From Tetrapyrgos nigripes (taxonomy: Eukaryota > Basidiomycota > Agaricomycetes > Agaricales > Campanellaceae): a stretch of 64,000 nt of DNA. The position numbers and the translations under genes are program-made. The stretch spans positions 1 to 64,000 of the forward strand of contig JAACJM010000310.1 in the NCBI GenBank assembly GCA_013368315.1, read 5' to 3'. The notes beneath the pieces are model-generated. The model was given only the letters and a program-made list of their open reading frames with translations. It ran no database searches and was not told the origin of the DNA. Below, one piece after another: positions 35,653 to 47,522 of this stretch; position 1 is the stretch's first letter; every line of letters starts with the position of its first letter.

Positions 35653-35947
35653 TGTCAAGAATGAGAGTCCCTAGATAGGGGCTATAGGGCCGATTCCCAT
35701 TTTAGAAGTATCTGTTTCTTTCTTCCTATCCTTACTTCCTTATCTTGTACTCCAAGGCACACATCCGTGATCCATAGCTTACACCCACCTCACATATACC
35801 TAGCCATATCGTACCAAACACCCCAGTCATCTACACTGTATTGTGTGACTCCTGGAGTGTGTATTCATTTTGTCTCATACTTACTATATCTTTACTGATC
35901 ATATTTATCTACAGTACTTAAGTACTAACTTGTACTTATTCTCTATA
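35653..35947 (+). repeat. 5' LTR of copia-C (295 bp)
   Basis: Starts TGTCAAGAATGAGAGTCCC and ends TTATTCTCTATA, with GCAAA immediately upstream. It is matched over nearly its whole length by 51862-52158. Confidence 0.8.
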
Positions 35948-35959
35948 GGTTATGGGCCC
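35948..35959 (+). promoter_or_regulatory. copia-C primer binding site, initiator tRNA-Met anticodon type
   Basis: GGTTATGGGCCC directly follows the LTR. It is complementary to the initiator tRNA-Met anticodon region, as in copia-D. Confidence 0.7.
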
Positions 35960-36120
35960 TGTGCCCTAAACTGCACACACACGATACATTGTTAACAAGA
36001 ACGACTCACTGATTACACCGTTTATGTCAACAGCATAAGACCTATTCCCTACTACCAATTCAGAAGACCTTTATTCCTTGCTTCAATAATCTTCACACTG
36101 CTGCATACCCCTATTTCAAC

Positions 36121-37225
36121 TATGTCCAGTAACAACAACAATCCCATTGGTAGTCCCAGCAACTATACCACTATCCAAGAGTTACCAGATGATGCCAAAT
36201 TCAACGGCAAGAATTATATCTCCTGGAAGACACTGATGGAAAGGTGGGCAAAGCTTAAGGGTCTTCACTTATATTGGGAAGGGCAGATTACCATACCCAC
36301 TGAACCCTTGGACAACAATGCATTACTCCCCACACCTGTCAGCAGCTGAACACCTAATTTCCTTGAGTATGAAATCTGTGAGTCCGTCATGTACCTTACA
36401 ATTTGGGATAATATCAAGAATCCTGATTCTCTTGGTTTCAACAAGGGGAAGAAGTCTCATGTGTTATGGAATTTCCTGGTGAAGGAATACACACTAGTGA
36501 GGAGAGAAGAAGCATTGCAAAGCTGTTGATATACAGGAGGGGATATTACAGGAGATAATGGGTATATGATGAAATTCCAAATGCTATGCAAACAGGCTAC
36601 CGACGTTGGAGCCAAGATCGAGGACTCCCAGTTCCTAACCGTGTTTCTCGACTCCTTCCCTTGTACCCCAGAATGGATTCCTACCATAGGTATGCTGCTT
36701 GCAGATTCAATGGTTACGTTTAATGTTGCAGCAGGGAGATTGCAAGAGCATGTGAGGCTGATGGGAGGTGGAGGAGATGGTAGCATTGAAGGACTAGACA
36801 AGATGAAGGCATTACAGGCTCAGGCAGAGGAGTTGATGGAAAAGGTAAAGGCATTACAAACCTTGAAGACGGGACCAGCCAACCCAGATCTCCTATGCTC
36901 CAATCCGAAATGCAAGCATTGTGGACACAATCGATAACTGTTTTTGTGAAGGCAGTGGAAAGCAAGGACAATATCCAGCTTGGTGGAAAGGAAAGAAAGA
37001 TGTACCTGTACCTGCAGTGAATAATACGACTGCTTCTTTGTCTGATGGGTCTCCTGTGATCCTAGCTTTGTCCACTAATCTGACCAATGCACCACATCTA
37101 TCCAATCAGTCACCAATATGTATCATTGCTGATTCTGGAGCTACACACCACTTCTTCAAACAACGTTCCCACTTTGCCACATACACTCCTCATAATGATA
37201 AAGGTGGTTCTTCCCATGAAGACGC
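36121..37225 (+). pseudogene. copia-C Gag and protease
   Basis: The start at 36121 reads MSSNNNNPIGSPSNYTTIQ, with NGKNYISWKTLMERWAKLKG as in copia Gag. In-frame stops occur near 36346 and 36528. The continuation MKFQMLCKQATDVGAKIEDS.. belongs to the UBN2-like core. A zinc knuckle follows (C-SNPK-CKHCGH, about 36897-36935, completed in another frame). The aspartic protease signature IIADSGATHHFF lies at 37120-37160. The reading is then cut by the solo LTR at 37226. Confidence 0.75.
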
Positions 37226-39363
37226 TGATATGCCATACAAAATCGCTGTATACATACTTAGATTTTGGTCCATAATATCAGTTTTTGACATTCTTTAAGG
37301 GAATCAGAGGACTAGGGTGAGCCCTGAACTGCTAGTTAATACATAGTAGGACTAGAAAACAATGGTACAATAATATTAAGTGCTTATGGATGGAGAAACA
37401 AACTCATTCTAAGTACTATGATAGATGATAGCAGACCCACCAAATAATAAAGATAGCCTACAAAGGCTTTTGAATCCTATTATAACTACTAGTACCGCTA
37501 GCATGATCCAAAGGGACAGTGAAGTGCGAGATAGCCCCTATTTGTGGGCATAGGAACACGTAAGCAGCACAATCCTCAGCTGAAAGGTCAATTGGAAAAG
37601 ACAGCGCTAAGATCAGACATGTGGACAAGCATGCTAGGTAAATCCCATAGTACTAAGATGGCTTTGAGGGAATCTTAAGTATCTGTAAAAGGTACATGTG
37701 GACAAAAGTAGGGATCCCAGAGAGTTCAGCTATCCATCAGTACAGAGGGGATAGTGAACGGACATCTCTATACAGAGATATAAGGGACAGAAGCGCTAAG
37801 TTGCAGTACATCTGAACAATCAGAATACAACCCAAACAGGTAACGGTATTTCTGGATAAGGATAAATCCATCAGTAAATGTCTAGCTAGGCATTGAAAGC
37901 ATTGAAGGGTGAATAAGTATGTGAACAGGACTGCAGAAGAGCTGGACTCATATGTAGGACTAAGTAGTAGACTGTTGGCAATGCATAGAGCGTGTATAAA
38001 GCAAGATTGGAGAAAAAGGGAAAGGAAAACTGAATGGAATAAAGAAACTATGAGAAAACCCTATGCCCCTAGCGTAAGGATGTGTATGAAGGACCTAGTG
38101 GTCATAAGTGGAGTGTTCTGAGTCATAGATGTGATGCTTGCTAACCAGGACAGTACACGAAACACCAGATGGCTTACAAAGAGGACTGAAGAAAGTTCCT
38201 ACAAATATTTAGATAATATTGGACAGTTTCTGTATACCCTAATAAGCAAGTCTTTACTTATGAGGAAATAGGTAGAACTCACTAACGGATTTTTCGATTT
38301 GTTTTGTATCTTCTCTACATACCTTTTAGCAGACATCAAAAAGAAATAAGTAACTGTATAGTTGTAGCTGCTAGTAGTATAAAAGGACCAGATATTATGA
38401 GTAGCTACCCAAGCCAGGTACTGTAGAGTAGTGATGTAAACGGTTGGCTATGGTCCGCTCCGGCTCGGCTCTTTGTCAGAGCCAGTAAAATCGACTCGAC
38501 TCCGACTCTAGCCGTTTAGAGTCGGTGAAATCCAATTGTCTACGGAAAAAAGCAAACTATTGCTACCTACAAAGCTGAAAGGCTATCTCAAGTCCGTAAA
38601 TAGTATATATGAGTAATTTAAAGTAGTTTTACCTGTGTATTTTACGAATCACAAGAATGTTTGCAAAATGAGGTGTAAGCGAGGTCGTGGGAACATGACA
38701 TGATGAGGTTCGACAACTTCAATTTCCAACAAGGCTGACAGGCTCCAGCCATCTTCATAAGGGAAGTGAGGAAGCCAATGCTTGTTGGCATCTCTGAAAT
38801 GGAACTCTGACTGCTCCACACAGACAAAATTTTTGACCTACCCTAGATGACTCGAGCCGCGAGCCAGTCAGAGCCGAGCCGCGGCTCTAATACTGGCTCG
38901 GCTCATCGGCTAGCCGCTGTCGAGTCGGACTGTTTACAACACTACTGTAGAGTATCGGGTCTCGCTAGCAATAGTAGAGGATGTGAAACATGGACTAAAG
39001 CTTCTAAACAAACTTAACTGCACTCTCTACAAGTATAAACATTGTGTTGGAGATAATAGAATTTAAATTGAACATTTTGTGGTTATAACTGTGATCTTTG
39101 TGTTGACCTTTTGGTCTATTAAGTGTTTGATTTTTAAGGCAACTGTGGCCTACAAGTGTTTGATTTGGTGTTAAACTTGTGTTTATTGTGTTGCGCGCTA
39201 AGCACTAACTTTATTGAAAAACCCCAATCAAAAGTACTTATAGTACAAGTAAACTGGGATTTTGAGTACTCTGACTACTCGGAACACTCGTCTCATTTAC
39301 ATTTGTATACAGTTTTGTGTTTGTGTGCAGTTCCTAGCACTTAATTACAAAAACCACCTATTA
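37226..39363 (+). mobile_element. Solo gypsy-B LTR, copy 1 (with a MITE inside)
   Basis: It begins TGATATGCCATACAAAATCG and ends ..CCACCTATTA. It matches the LTR at 43866-45474 and the solo LTR at 56296-57989. It inserted between copia protease and integrase. Flanks ACGCT (37222-37226) and ACACC (39364-39368) are a decayed 5-bp duplication. It is 516 bp plus an 8-bp duplication longer than its relatives because of the M1 MITE at 38429. A TATAAAAGG promoter lies at 38378. Confidence 0.8.
38429..38944. mobile_element. hAT-type MITE, family M1 copy 2 (516 bp)
   Basis: The ends are TAGTGATGTAAAC and, inverted, TAGTGTTGTAAAC. CTGTAGAG is duplicated at 38421-38428 and 38945-38952. The other two gypsy-B LTRs read ACTGTAGAGTA uninterrupted at 45089 and 57540, which are direct empty sites. 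Subterminal GGCTCGGCTC and GACTCGACTC motifs match the copy at 8940-9462. It sits about 50 bp after the LTR TATA box, near the expected transcription start. Confidence 0.9.
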
Positions 39364-40507
39364 ACACCCAGTTTGACATTGTGGGGAGGTGATCCATAAT
39401 GGTGTCATATATTATCTCCTCTTCTGCAATGCATACCATGCCCCTAGCATCTCCAACAATCTCCTTTTGACTGGTACTTTGGATAAACTGGGTTGGGCAG
39501 CGTCATTGGGGAATGGGCAAATGGGAAGGAGAAGTTTGAAGCTATTCTTAACCACGGCATCTATGTAATGGATGTGAAGTTGGTGTCCCATTATACGAAG
39601 ACCACTCTCACAACTCCCTGCAGACATTCAATTCCTCCATTGAGCAAGTGACCACATTATGCTGGAGTGTATCGAAATGGCGTCAGAACTTGTTAATGGT
39701 GTCCCTGAAATAAAAGGAGCAAGGAAGAAGATGGGGACATGTGAGGACTGCAGACAAGCTCATATGGATAAGCAGCCTCACCCCAAGAGCACAGATATAT
39801 GGGGGCCAGCACAGGTGGCATCAGTTGGTGGGAACATATACGCCTTATTTGGATCTGATGCAGGGATGTTGAAGGACATGGTGGACCTCTTGAAGGATAG
39901 AACAGCTATGACATTGATTGGGAAACTGGAGGTGCAGAGGTCTGTGGCAGAGACTCAGACAGGAAAGAAGTTGAAAAGGATTCAGACTGACAACGCACCT
40001 GAATGGAGGTCTCACACATTCAGAGCGTGGACCAAGAGCCATGGAATTATTCATGAGTTCACTGCCCTGTATACTTCACTGTCCAATGGAGTAGCCGAGC
40101 AAAGGATAGGGGCAATGTTAAAGGTGCTAGAGCCATGTTATTTGATGCAGGATTGGCAGTGCAATGGTGGGGACAGGCTATGTCAACATATATATATATA
40201 TGTCAAGAATATTCTCCCAAACACAAAGGGCATCGTACCTGAGGAGAAATGGACTGGACAATGCCAGAATGTATCCCACCTTGTCCCTTTTGGCAGCATA
40301 GGCTTTGCTCACATTCCCACAAAGACTGGCCATGAAAAGTTGGATGCGAGAGGTTTCAAATGTCAGATGGTAGGGTACAATGGGAGAAAGGTGTACATTG
40401 CGAAGAGATGGGAGAATAACGAGCTCTACCATACGAGTGATGTTGTATTCAAGAAGTCAGGCAGTCACTGGACTTCAGGGTTGGAGGGGGAGAATCACCA
40501 ACTCTGA
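39364..40507 (+). pseudogene. copia-C integrase region
   Basis: Reading resumes after the solo LTR with FDIVGRGD, then YHAPSISNNLLLTGTLDKLG (39430-39480), typical of the copia segment before integrase. After a frame change comes CEDCRQAHMDKQPHPKSTDI with the first catalytic Asp (DIWGP). The second Asp is in KRIQTDNAPEW and the Glu in SNGVAEQR. The C-terminal part contains KFKCQMVGYNGRK-like sequence and YHTSDVVF. The reading stops at TGA near 40505. Catalytic D, D and E are all present, but frameshifts upstream make it inactive. Confidence 0.8.
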
Positions 40508-40685
40508 AATCTGAATCCTTGATCCCAGATCAAACATCGGTAATGATTTCCAACTCGACATCAATAACCCTATCTCTCCCATCAACTCCCACAAGTGACG
40601 CTAAACCCCAGAGAAACGAACTCACTGCACCCAAGCCAAAATATGGGGAACCATTCCTACCCACTCATCTACCTGATCCCGTAAC

Positions 40686-41590
40686 TTGACTCAGCAGCTC
40701 ATCGAATCCAAGGAGCATGAGGATCAAGAGAAGGAAGCTCATGAGAGAGATGAAGCATGGACAAGAGATGACGAGGAAGACAACAGGGAATTATTGCCAG
40801 AGTATGATGAAGACTCACCAGTCACCCTCAAAACTCAGCTTGAGACCATCCTAGAACCAGACAACACTTGGGTTCTCCACTCCTACAATGAGATGATGAA
40901 ATGTGCTGACCTGTGGATGAAACCTATGGAAAAGAAACTTGCAAAACTTGACTCTCAAAAGGCATTCACTCCAGTCCTGAAACCCCAAGATGCGAAGATC
41001 ATTACAACTCAATGGGTTTACACTCTGTGATTGGATGGAGATGGAAAGATTACTGAGCAGAGAGCTAGGTTGGTAGTTAGGGGCTATGACCAGGTCAAGG
41101 GGATTCACTATGATGATACCTGGGCAATAGTGGCTAGATATGAGTCTGAGAGGTTCATGATTGCCATTGCCACTTGTGAGGGGTTGGATCTATGGTCTGG
41201 GGACTTTACTGGTGCATACCTCAATGTGAGACCACAAGGTGTCAATTACTTGACACTACCTGAGGGTTTTCAAGAACGATACTCCTTGTGCAATGGGAAC
41301 AAGACTGTACTCCTGATGAACATTGACATCTATGGGTCAATGGACACCAGAAATAGCTGGTATAAGCTACTCAATAAATGATACCATGAACTCAGCTTCA
41401 AAGTGAACCCTGCAGATCCATGTGTTCGATACTGATGAACCCCTCTTGGCAGCACCATCACTGTAACCTACACTGACAATGTGACTGGAGTATCCACAAC
41501 AGAGGAAGATGGGAAGAGGGTACAAAAGGAGATTGCAGAGCAATTTGAGTTCAGGGATTATGGAGAGCCAGATGTAGTATTGGGTATGAC
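40686..41590 (+). pseudogene. copia-C reverse transcriptase, N-terminal part
   Basis: An acidic linker (EHEDQEKEAHERDEAWTRDD) precedes the RT. WVYTL, a TGA, then ITEQRARLVVRGYDQVKGIH and DDTWAIVARYESERFM match copia RT. GLDLWSGDFTGAYLNV holds the first catalytic Asp. The YVDD-like site is altered to YTDN (about 41472). Stops occur at 41028, 41381 and 41434-41439. The reading ends at GEPDVVLGMT, where a composite insertion begins. Confidence 0.8.
41547..41590 (+). repeat. 44-bp direct repeat, left copy
   Basis: GAGTTCAGGGATTATGGAGA and the following 24 bases are identical to 50948-50991. They encode copia RT sequence (EFRDYGEPDVVLGM). Weaker similarity continues about eight bases beyond (TAGTTAGA against AGTTCAGA). 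Confidence 0.9.
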
Positions 41591-41598
41591 TAGTTAGA

Positions 41599-43865
41599 TG
41601 TGGGCCCCCAGCAGTGGCAGGACGAGTCCGAAAAAGTAGAACCTTTAACAATTACAGCAATGCTGTTAAGTGCTGTAGTGTAACGGTATTAGGGCTGATA
41701 TGGTCAGGTGATGAGAGGCAGGACTAATAACAAGGATCAGGTTGGGTGATGCAAAGTAAGATGGGACACAGTTGGGGTGAGTGCACGTTTGGATGAACTT
41801 TTTGGAGGAGAATAAATCTTGGGTTTTTCAACAGTGCCGAAAATACCCCATATAGAAGGTCGGCCTAGATTTGGTCCCATATGGAGCAGTCTGGCCAATG
41901 TAGAAATACTCGAGATTTACTCCTGCTCAAAAACGCCTGACAAAAACCCACTCACCCTGGCCATGGGAGTGAAGCTCCAACTCCATGACATCACATCACC
42001 ACTTACAATAAAAAATGGAAACCAGTCGTTGGACTAGAACACTAAGCAAGAGGAGGAACGAGGCAAGAATCTAGAACACATCGTATTTGGAAGATGAAAG
42101 AAAAAGATAAGAAAAAAGGTACAGTGTGACTACTGGTATAAATAGTACTGTCACTACATGTGATCATGTTGTAAACGTGATCTATGTTTACAGTCCTCCC
42201 CATTTCGAAACAGAATATAATCTACTGCAGGACAAACATAATAAGTAAGTAATTGAGGGTTAGACACATAATTTTAAAACGGATTGATTTTGATGTAAGA
42301 GGGAGCTGAAAAAATTACAACTTCAATTCTTAGTCGTCGAGTCCAAGAACATTTCTTCTGGGCCTACGCCACCTTGTCCAGCCCATTCATCCACGCATGT
42401 GCAATTGTGGATTTCAGAGAATGGGACCCATTGATCACCTTCGGGACCTTCACCAACCCATCAGACCAAGAACTGCCAACCATGCCCCCATCGACGGGAG
42501 TGAACAATGTGGTCAATAAAATGTTCAGGCCTACCATTCACCATCACCAGTTCTGGCAGTGGATTGTGAGCACGACCAGGGAATTCTAGATCGTCATTTG
42601 GCTTGTACAGCTTTAACTGAGAAACGTAGAATGTAGGAAAGACAGTCAGCATATTGTGCAAGTCCAATGTATATGAGTCTGTTCTGGATGAGCACAGATC
42701 ACTTTGTAAGGACCATCAAATCTCGGAAAAAACTTCACCACACGATGCTGGCCGTTCTGAGTGTACTGACGATGCTGATTAGCTGTTGATAACAAGACCA
42801 TATCCCCTTCTTTAAAGATGGGAGGCAAGCCCAAATGCTTATCTGCTTGCATGGCCTGTGTTACTTTAGCTGCAAATAATGTGTCCCAAGCATCTTGCTC
42901 AATATCAGCGATCCTACCCAAAAATTCACACACATTCTTGACTTCTGTAGTATCAATTCCACCTGCTGACTCTGTGGGGACAAGCTGAGGCAGGACACGG
43001 GGAGACCTCCCAGTCTTGAGCTGAAACATGGACATTCCTGTGCTTGAATTTTCCAAGTTCATTATATCAAACCTGACCTTGGGTAGGGCCTTGACCCAGC
43101 CCTTTTGTTGATGAGACACGTAATATCGTAGGGACTGGTTGATCGTCTTATCCGAGTGTTCTGAGGAACCATCAGTCTCCAGGTGGAATGCTGAGGACAT
43201 TTTTAACTTAACACCTGTCAGGGCAGTGAAGGCTCTCCACAATTTCGACACGAACAATTTATCACGATCCGATACCAACTCGCTAGGCAACCTGTTTTCA
43301 CAATACCATTTGTTGAAGAAAGCTAGTGCACAATCCTCAAGTCTGCACCCAACCTGTTGGTCACCGACAAGATGCAGTTGTATCCTTCGTCCTCTGGCAG
43401 GGGACTGATAAAGTCTAAGGCTATGCTTTCGAGGCGACCATCAGGAACAGGTAACATATGTAGCGGCCCTTTCAGTGTCTTTGCAGTTGGTCCTTTATTT
43501 TGTTGGCACTCCGCGCAAGAAGGTACATAAGACCCGATTAAGTTCTTCTGCATATTAGACCAGTAGAAGGAATCTCACAGGAACGTGTAGCATTTATCAC
43601 CCCCAAAATGGCCTGTGCTATCGTGCACCAGTCAATACAAAGTCTCCCTTAAGTCACCACTGGCTGAATAACTAGACGGTTTGCTACAAACCACAGTCCA
43701 CCATGTTTCTCAATCCCTGGAGGCAGCACTGGTAGCTTCTCGAGCTTCCTTATGAATTCGTCATCTTGATACCCCGCTTTGATCTTTTCAAGATATTCTT
43801 TGTCTGCCGATATTGACATGACTGGTGCAATGGCAGAAGCGTTCTTCCAGAACTCAAATACACGC
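41599..43865 (-). mobile_element. Ty3/gypsy chromovirus fragment gypsy-A (3' half)
   Basis: A minus-strand fragment. From high to low coordinates it holds the end of RNase H, integrase, chromodomain, polypurine tract (GAAATGGGGAGGAC, about 42195-42208) and an LTR of 594 bp (42192-41599, starting TGTAAACATAGATC and ending CCCACA). Its upstream part is replaced at 43866 by gypsy-B. The partner LTR is absent. Confidence 0.75.
42330..43865 (-). pseudogene. gypsy-A integrase with chromodomain
   Basis: Segments in order: DDEFIRKLEKLPVLPPGIEK and GGLWFVANRLVIQ (43649-43865), then the zinc-binding end CAECQQNKGPT followed by GRLESIALDFISPLPE with a catalytic Asp (43380-43520). Next come PSELVSDRDKLFVSKLWRAF with the second Asp, and FHLETDGSSEHSDKTINQ with the Glu position (43180-43290). 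A GPYKV segment and a chromodomain-like tail (HFIDHIVHSRRWGHGWQFLV, then WVGEGPEGDQWVP) follow. An in-frame TGA splits the chromodomain near 42460, and frameshifts separate the segments. It is of the chromovirus type. Such chromodomains direct integration toward modified histones. Confidence 0.75.
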
Positions 43866-45474
43866 TGATATGCCATACAAATTCGCAGTAAATAACCCAA
43901 AACTAGCGCTAATACATGTCTAAGATACTCTTAAATGGATAATAAGGACTAGAGTGAGTCCTGAACTGCTAGTCAAAGTACTAGGAATTAGGTGTATAAC
44001 CTAAGGGATGTTAATGGGCAATACTTGCGGATAAGAATAAGACTTGTTCAAAGTATTATAACAGATACATACTAGGGGATACAGCTATAGTAGCAGACCC
44101 ACCTAACTACAAAGTCTACAAAGACTTAACAAACCTGCTATAGCGGCCTAATACCGCTAGTACGACTCAAGGGATAGAGAAGGAGGAGAAATGCCCCTAT
44201 TCACGGTTATGCGTTGGCATTACAAACCCAGATCGAAGGCTTAGACTGCTAGATCCAAAAGGACACATCATCGGACAATTTGGATATTCGGGATTCTAAC
44301 CCGGATGTATACAAACTTGTGGTGCATATCTACAGATGGTTAAGATAGAAAAGTGGTACAATAGTTATATCAATAGAAAGCTAGAATCCATAGCTTTCAG
44401 ATGGTACACAAGGGATGGACTAGTGGCAACGATACTAAGTATCTAAAAGTGTTGTGAAGTCACAAACGTAAGGAGATCCAAATCAGCGGGATTACTGATT
44501 CGGGCATAAGTATTACCGAAAGCAGTACTTACCAGAGATCACTACGGTTTAGCGTCTTAAAGATGAGTACGGTACTATCCTTTGGTATACTACGCTAGTT
44601 TGAAGGCTTAAGCATTACTATTGAAGAGCTGGACTCGGATTAGCGGTGTACAAGTTTAACTAGCGGTGTAAAGGGATAGGTGTACATTCAATACTATAAG
44701 GACGAGAGGCAAAGACTAGATAAGAGAACGACCCTAGACCCAGAGGATTAGCGGTATTTCGAAGTATAGTCATAAGTGGAGCTATCTGAGTCAGGTAGGC
44801 TATGGCCGCCAGTACCAGGGAGTACCCTACTAGTAAAGAGAGTGGAGCAAGGGACAGAGAAATCCCTACTACGAAAATTAGATAATATTCAAGTTTCCTG
44901 TATACCCTAATTAGAAGGTACCTACTAGATCCAGTAGTTACTACGCTCACAGACTAGCGGTTAGAGTAGATTTTCTGTTTTCGTTGATATATTTTAGTGG
45001 ACATTGGAAAGAAATGTAAAACTGTATAGTTGTAGCTATGAGTAGTATAAAAAGACCAGGTATTACTAGTAGCTACCCAAGCAATGGACTGTAGAGTATC
45101 AGGATTCTCCCTATCTAGCGGTAGAGACTGTGAAACATGGACAAGAGCTTCTAAACAAACTTATCATACTCGCGTGGAGTCTAAATCAGTGTTGAATATA
45201 TTTGTTGGTTGTTTTTGTGTTTATAACTTGTGTCCTCGAGACTTGGAAACTGTGTCTAAGGCATTGGCACCTTCAAATAGAATTGAACTGGTTGAACTGA
45301 TATTGTGTGTGTGCCTTCGTGCAAACCTTTACAAAAATTCCCCAAAAGATCTCCAAACTGTGGACTAAATTGAAGAGTATTCTACTTACTAGATACGCTC
45401 GCAAAACAAATCATATAGGTTTTTCTGGTTGTGTTCTGTGTGCTAAGAGCACTTACTAGAGAAAAGGCCTATTA
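43866..45474 (+). repeat. 5' LTR of gypsy-B (1609 bp)
   Basis: It begins TGATATGCCATACAAATTCG and ends GGCCTATTA. It is unusually long for a fungal gypsy LTR. TATAAAAAG at 45046-45054 is the likely core promoter; the same position reads TATAAAAGG in the two solo LTRs. The interior is non-coding, with recurring CTAGCGGT-like motifs. Confidence 0.8.
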
Positions 45475-45477
45475 TAC

Positions 45478-45495
45478 TGGAGCCCACCACGAGGG
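45478..45495 (+). promoter_or_regulatory. gypsy-B primer binding site
   Basis: TGGAGCCCACCACGAGGG begins three bases after the LTR. It starts with TGG, complementary to a tRNA 3' CCA end, as in most Ty3/gypsy elements. Which tRNA it pairs with was not determined. Confidence 0.65.
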
Positions 45496-45795
45496 GGTAT
45501 CACTTCAGTTTATTCTATACTACGAGATCAATTGAGCTTAACGGCTCTAACCAAAAGTTGTCAAAATACAAGGTCTTAATGACCATCAAGCCAGCACCTA
45601 TTGGAAGGCAAACCCTTCTAAAAGAAAACCCCCTAAACAGAGGAACGAAACTAGCGAGCCTTCGTCAAGTACAAGACCGCTAGAAGAAGAACTGGTTGTT
45701 TATACTCCATATCCTTTAAAACGTGGCAACGAGAGCAGAGTCGTGCAGTTGCAAAGAAGAAAACTAGCAGAAAACCAAAGAAGCAGAGAAAAACC

Positions 45796-47427
45796 GTGGC
45801 ATCTCCTGAACCAACAGTAGAAACCCCGGAACCATCTACTTCTACTAGAGCCACCAGAGATCTTTCAGTTGTGCCTTCTGAGTTGACACTGGAAGACGAG
45901 TTAGGGCTTGATTACATCGAGCAACGACTCAACAGAGAATATCAACAACAATTACTACCACAACAAGCATTGTCTAGACTGCTAGAAGTCGAAACAATGG
46001 CTGAGAAAGTGAAAACAACTATTCCTGGGCTCGAAGTGAGTCCAGAAGCCTTGAGAGCTACCCAAAATGACAAATTGCCAAAAGCCAAGAAAACAGCTCC
46101 TTGCTTTGACAAAGAAGAACCGGAAAACCTAGAACGGTACTTCTCAGAAATCGAAGGAATCTGTGAAGACTTGAACATTGATCTAGAGCAGTCTAAAATC
46201 CTTCTGGCGATGAAGTACATGGAGTACAAAACCCGCCAATGTCATGAAGAGGATGCCATTGCGCATAGTACAAATTGGGAGGATTTCAAGAAACAACTTA
46301 GGAAATGTTACCCCGAATCAGTTGGTGGCATTAACAGAAGCGTTAATAGGTTAAAAGCCATAGCCGCTAGAAACGAAGGGATAACTATCCTACAGAGAGA
46401 ACGCTTACTAGCGTATATTCGGGAATTCAAGCTCGAAGCTAAGAAGCTAATGACGAAGGAAAAGCAAACAATTTCAAATCAACAAGCTGTCAAGTACTTC
46501 ATGAGTGCATTAGATTCCGAGTTGAGGAGAGCTATGATTCTTTTCTTACCAGGGGTTGACGACGAAAATGTGGAAGACCCATTCTCACTAGAGGTGGTAA
46601 TACAAGCTGCTAAAAGCGCTTGTAACAACCACATCGCAGCATTGATTAGTCTTGGTGTAAAGAGCATTCCCACACAGGCTGTTGGTGCAAAAACTGTACG
46701 AGAAAAGACAATCGAGACTCGTACGACTAGCGCTAAAGCGGAAAGTCTGCAGCAAGATGAATGGATGATGAGAATGTCTGCATCTAGCGACGTTAACAAT
46801 GGGAGAATGAAAGATCTATCTGAGAAGATAGAGCAGAATACGACAATATTGGCAAACTTAGCCAAATTGTTAATGAATCAGCAAAGTAGCAGTTCTCGAA
46901 GTTCAAATAATAATGCTGGTTATAGTGGTAACCCTCGTAGATATCCTTCTAACAGAGGATATACAAACCCACTGTGTTATGGGTTGAACTCCAATCAAGC
47001 AGCAGGAAACAGAAAATGTTTCTTTTGTGACAGTCCGGAACATATGGCGCCAGACTGTGAAGTACAACAAGAGTACTTTGATAAGAAGTGGCTCATTAGA
47101 AATGAACAAGGTCGAGTATGTCTTAGAGACGGGAACTATGTACCTCAACAATACGATGGAGACACTGAGTCAAAGGCTCAGAAGATTGCGAAGATCACAA
47201 AAGAAAAAGGATGGGACAAGAAGAATGTAATGTTCTCTTCGATTGAGGAAATGGAGGAGGCTTATGCTGAACCCCCTCCTAACTTCAGTAGTTTCATGGG
47301 CAAAATGATGACTATGATGAATTCGCTAGATGAACGCCATAGAGAGCTTGAAATGGTGGAAGAACAAAGAAAGGATGAGCTTGGTCTCATTTGTAAGTCG
47401 CTAGAACAGCTTGTGTCGGGAAACTAA
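45796..47427 (+). CDS. gypsy-B Gag with CCHC zinc knuckle
   Basis: A 543-codon open stretch. The true N-terminus lies further upstream in another frame (EEELVVYTPYPLKRGNESRV near 45685-45735), so the element has one frameshift here. The body contains ENLERYFSEIEGICEDLNID and KKQLRKCYPESVGG, as in the retrotransposon capsid fold. The zinc knuckle CFFCDSPEHMAPDC is at 47021-47062. A C-terminal coiled coil (LDERHRELEMVEEQRKDELG) follows, and the stop is TAA at 47425. The open length is notable beside the broken pol, suggesting a fairly young copy. Confidence 0.8.
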   Translation: MASPEPTVETPEPSTSTRATRDLSVVPSELTLEDELGLDYIEQRLNREYQQQLLPQQALSRLLEVETMAEKVKTTIPGLEVSPEALRATQNDKLPKAKKTAPCFDKEEPENLERYFSEIEGICEDLNIDLEQSKILLAMKYMEYKTRQCHEEDAIAHSTNWEDFKKQLRKCYPESVGGINRSVNRLKAIAARNEGITILQRERLLAYIREFKLEAKKLMTKEKQTISNQQAVKYFMSALDSELRRAMILFLPGVDDENVEDPFSLEVVIQAAKSACNNHIAALISLGVKSIPTQAVGAKTVREKTIETRTTSAKAESLQQDEWMMRMSASSDVNNGRMKDLSEKIEQNTTILANLAKLLMNQQSSSSRSSNNNAGYSGNPRRYPSNRGYTNPLCYGLNSNQAAGNRKCFFCDSPEHMAPDCEVQQEYFDKKWLIRNEQGRVCLRDGNYVPQQYDGDTESKAQKIAKITKEKGWDKKNVMFSSIEEMEEAYAEPPPNFSSFMGKMMTMMNSLDERHRELEMVEEQRKDELGLICKSLEQLVSGN

Positions 47428-47522
47428 GAGCTCTGAGGATAGGGTCCGAGGAAGCTGAAGCCATCTCCCAGCTTGTCAACAAAGAAAAGAAGACCCTTGA
47501 GGAGAAAACTACTAAGGCTCAA

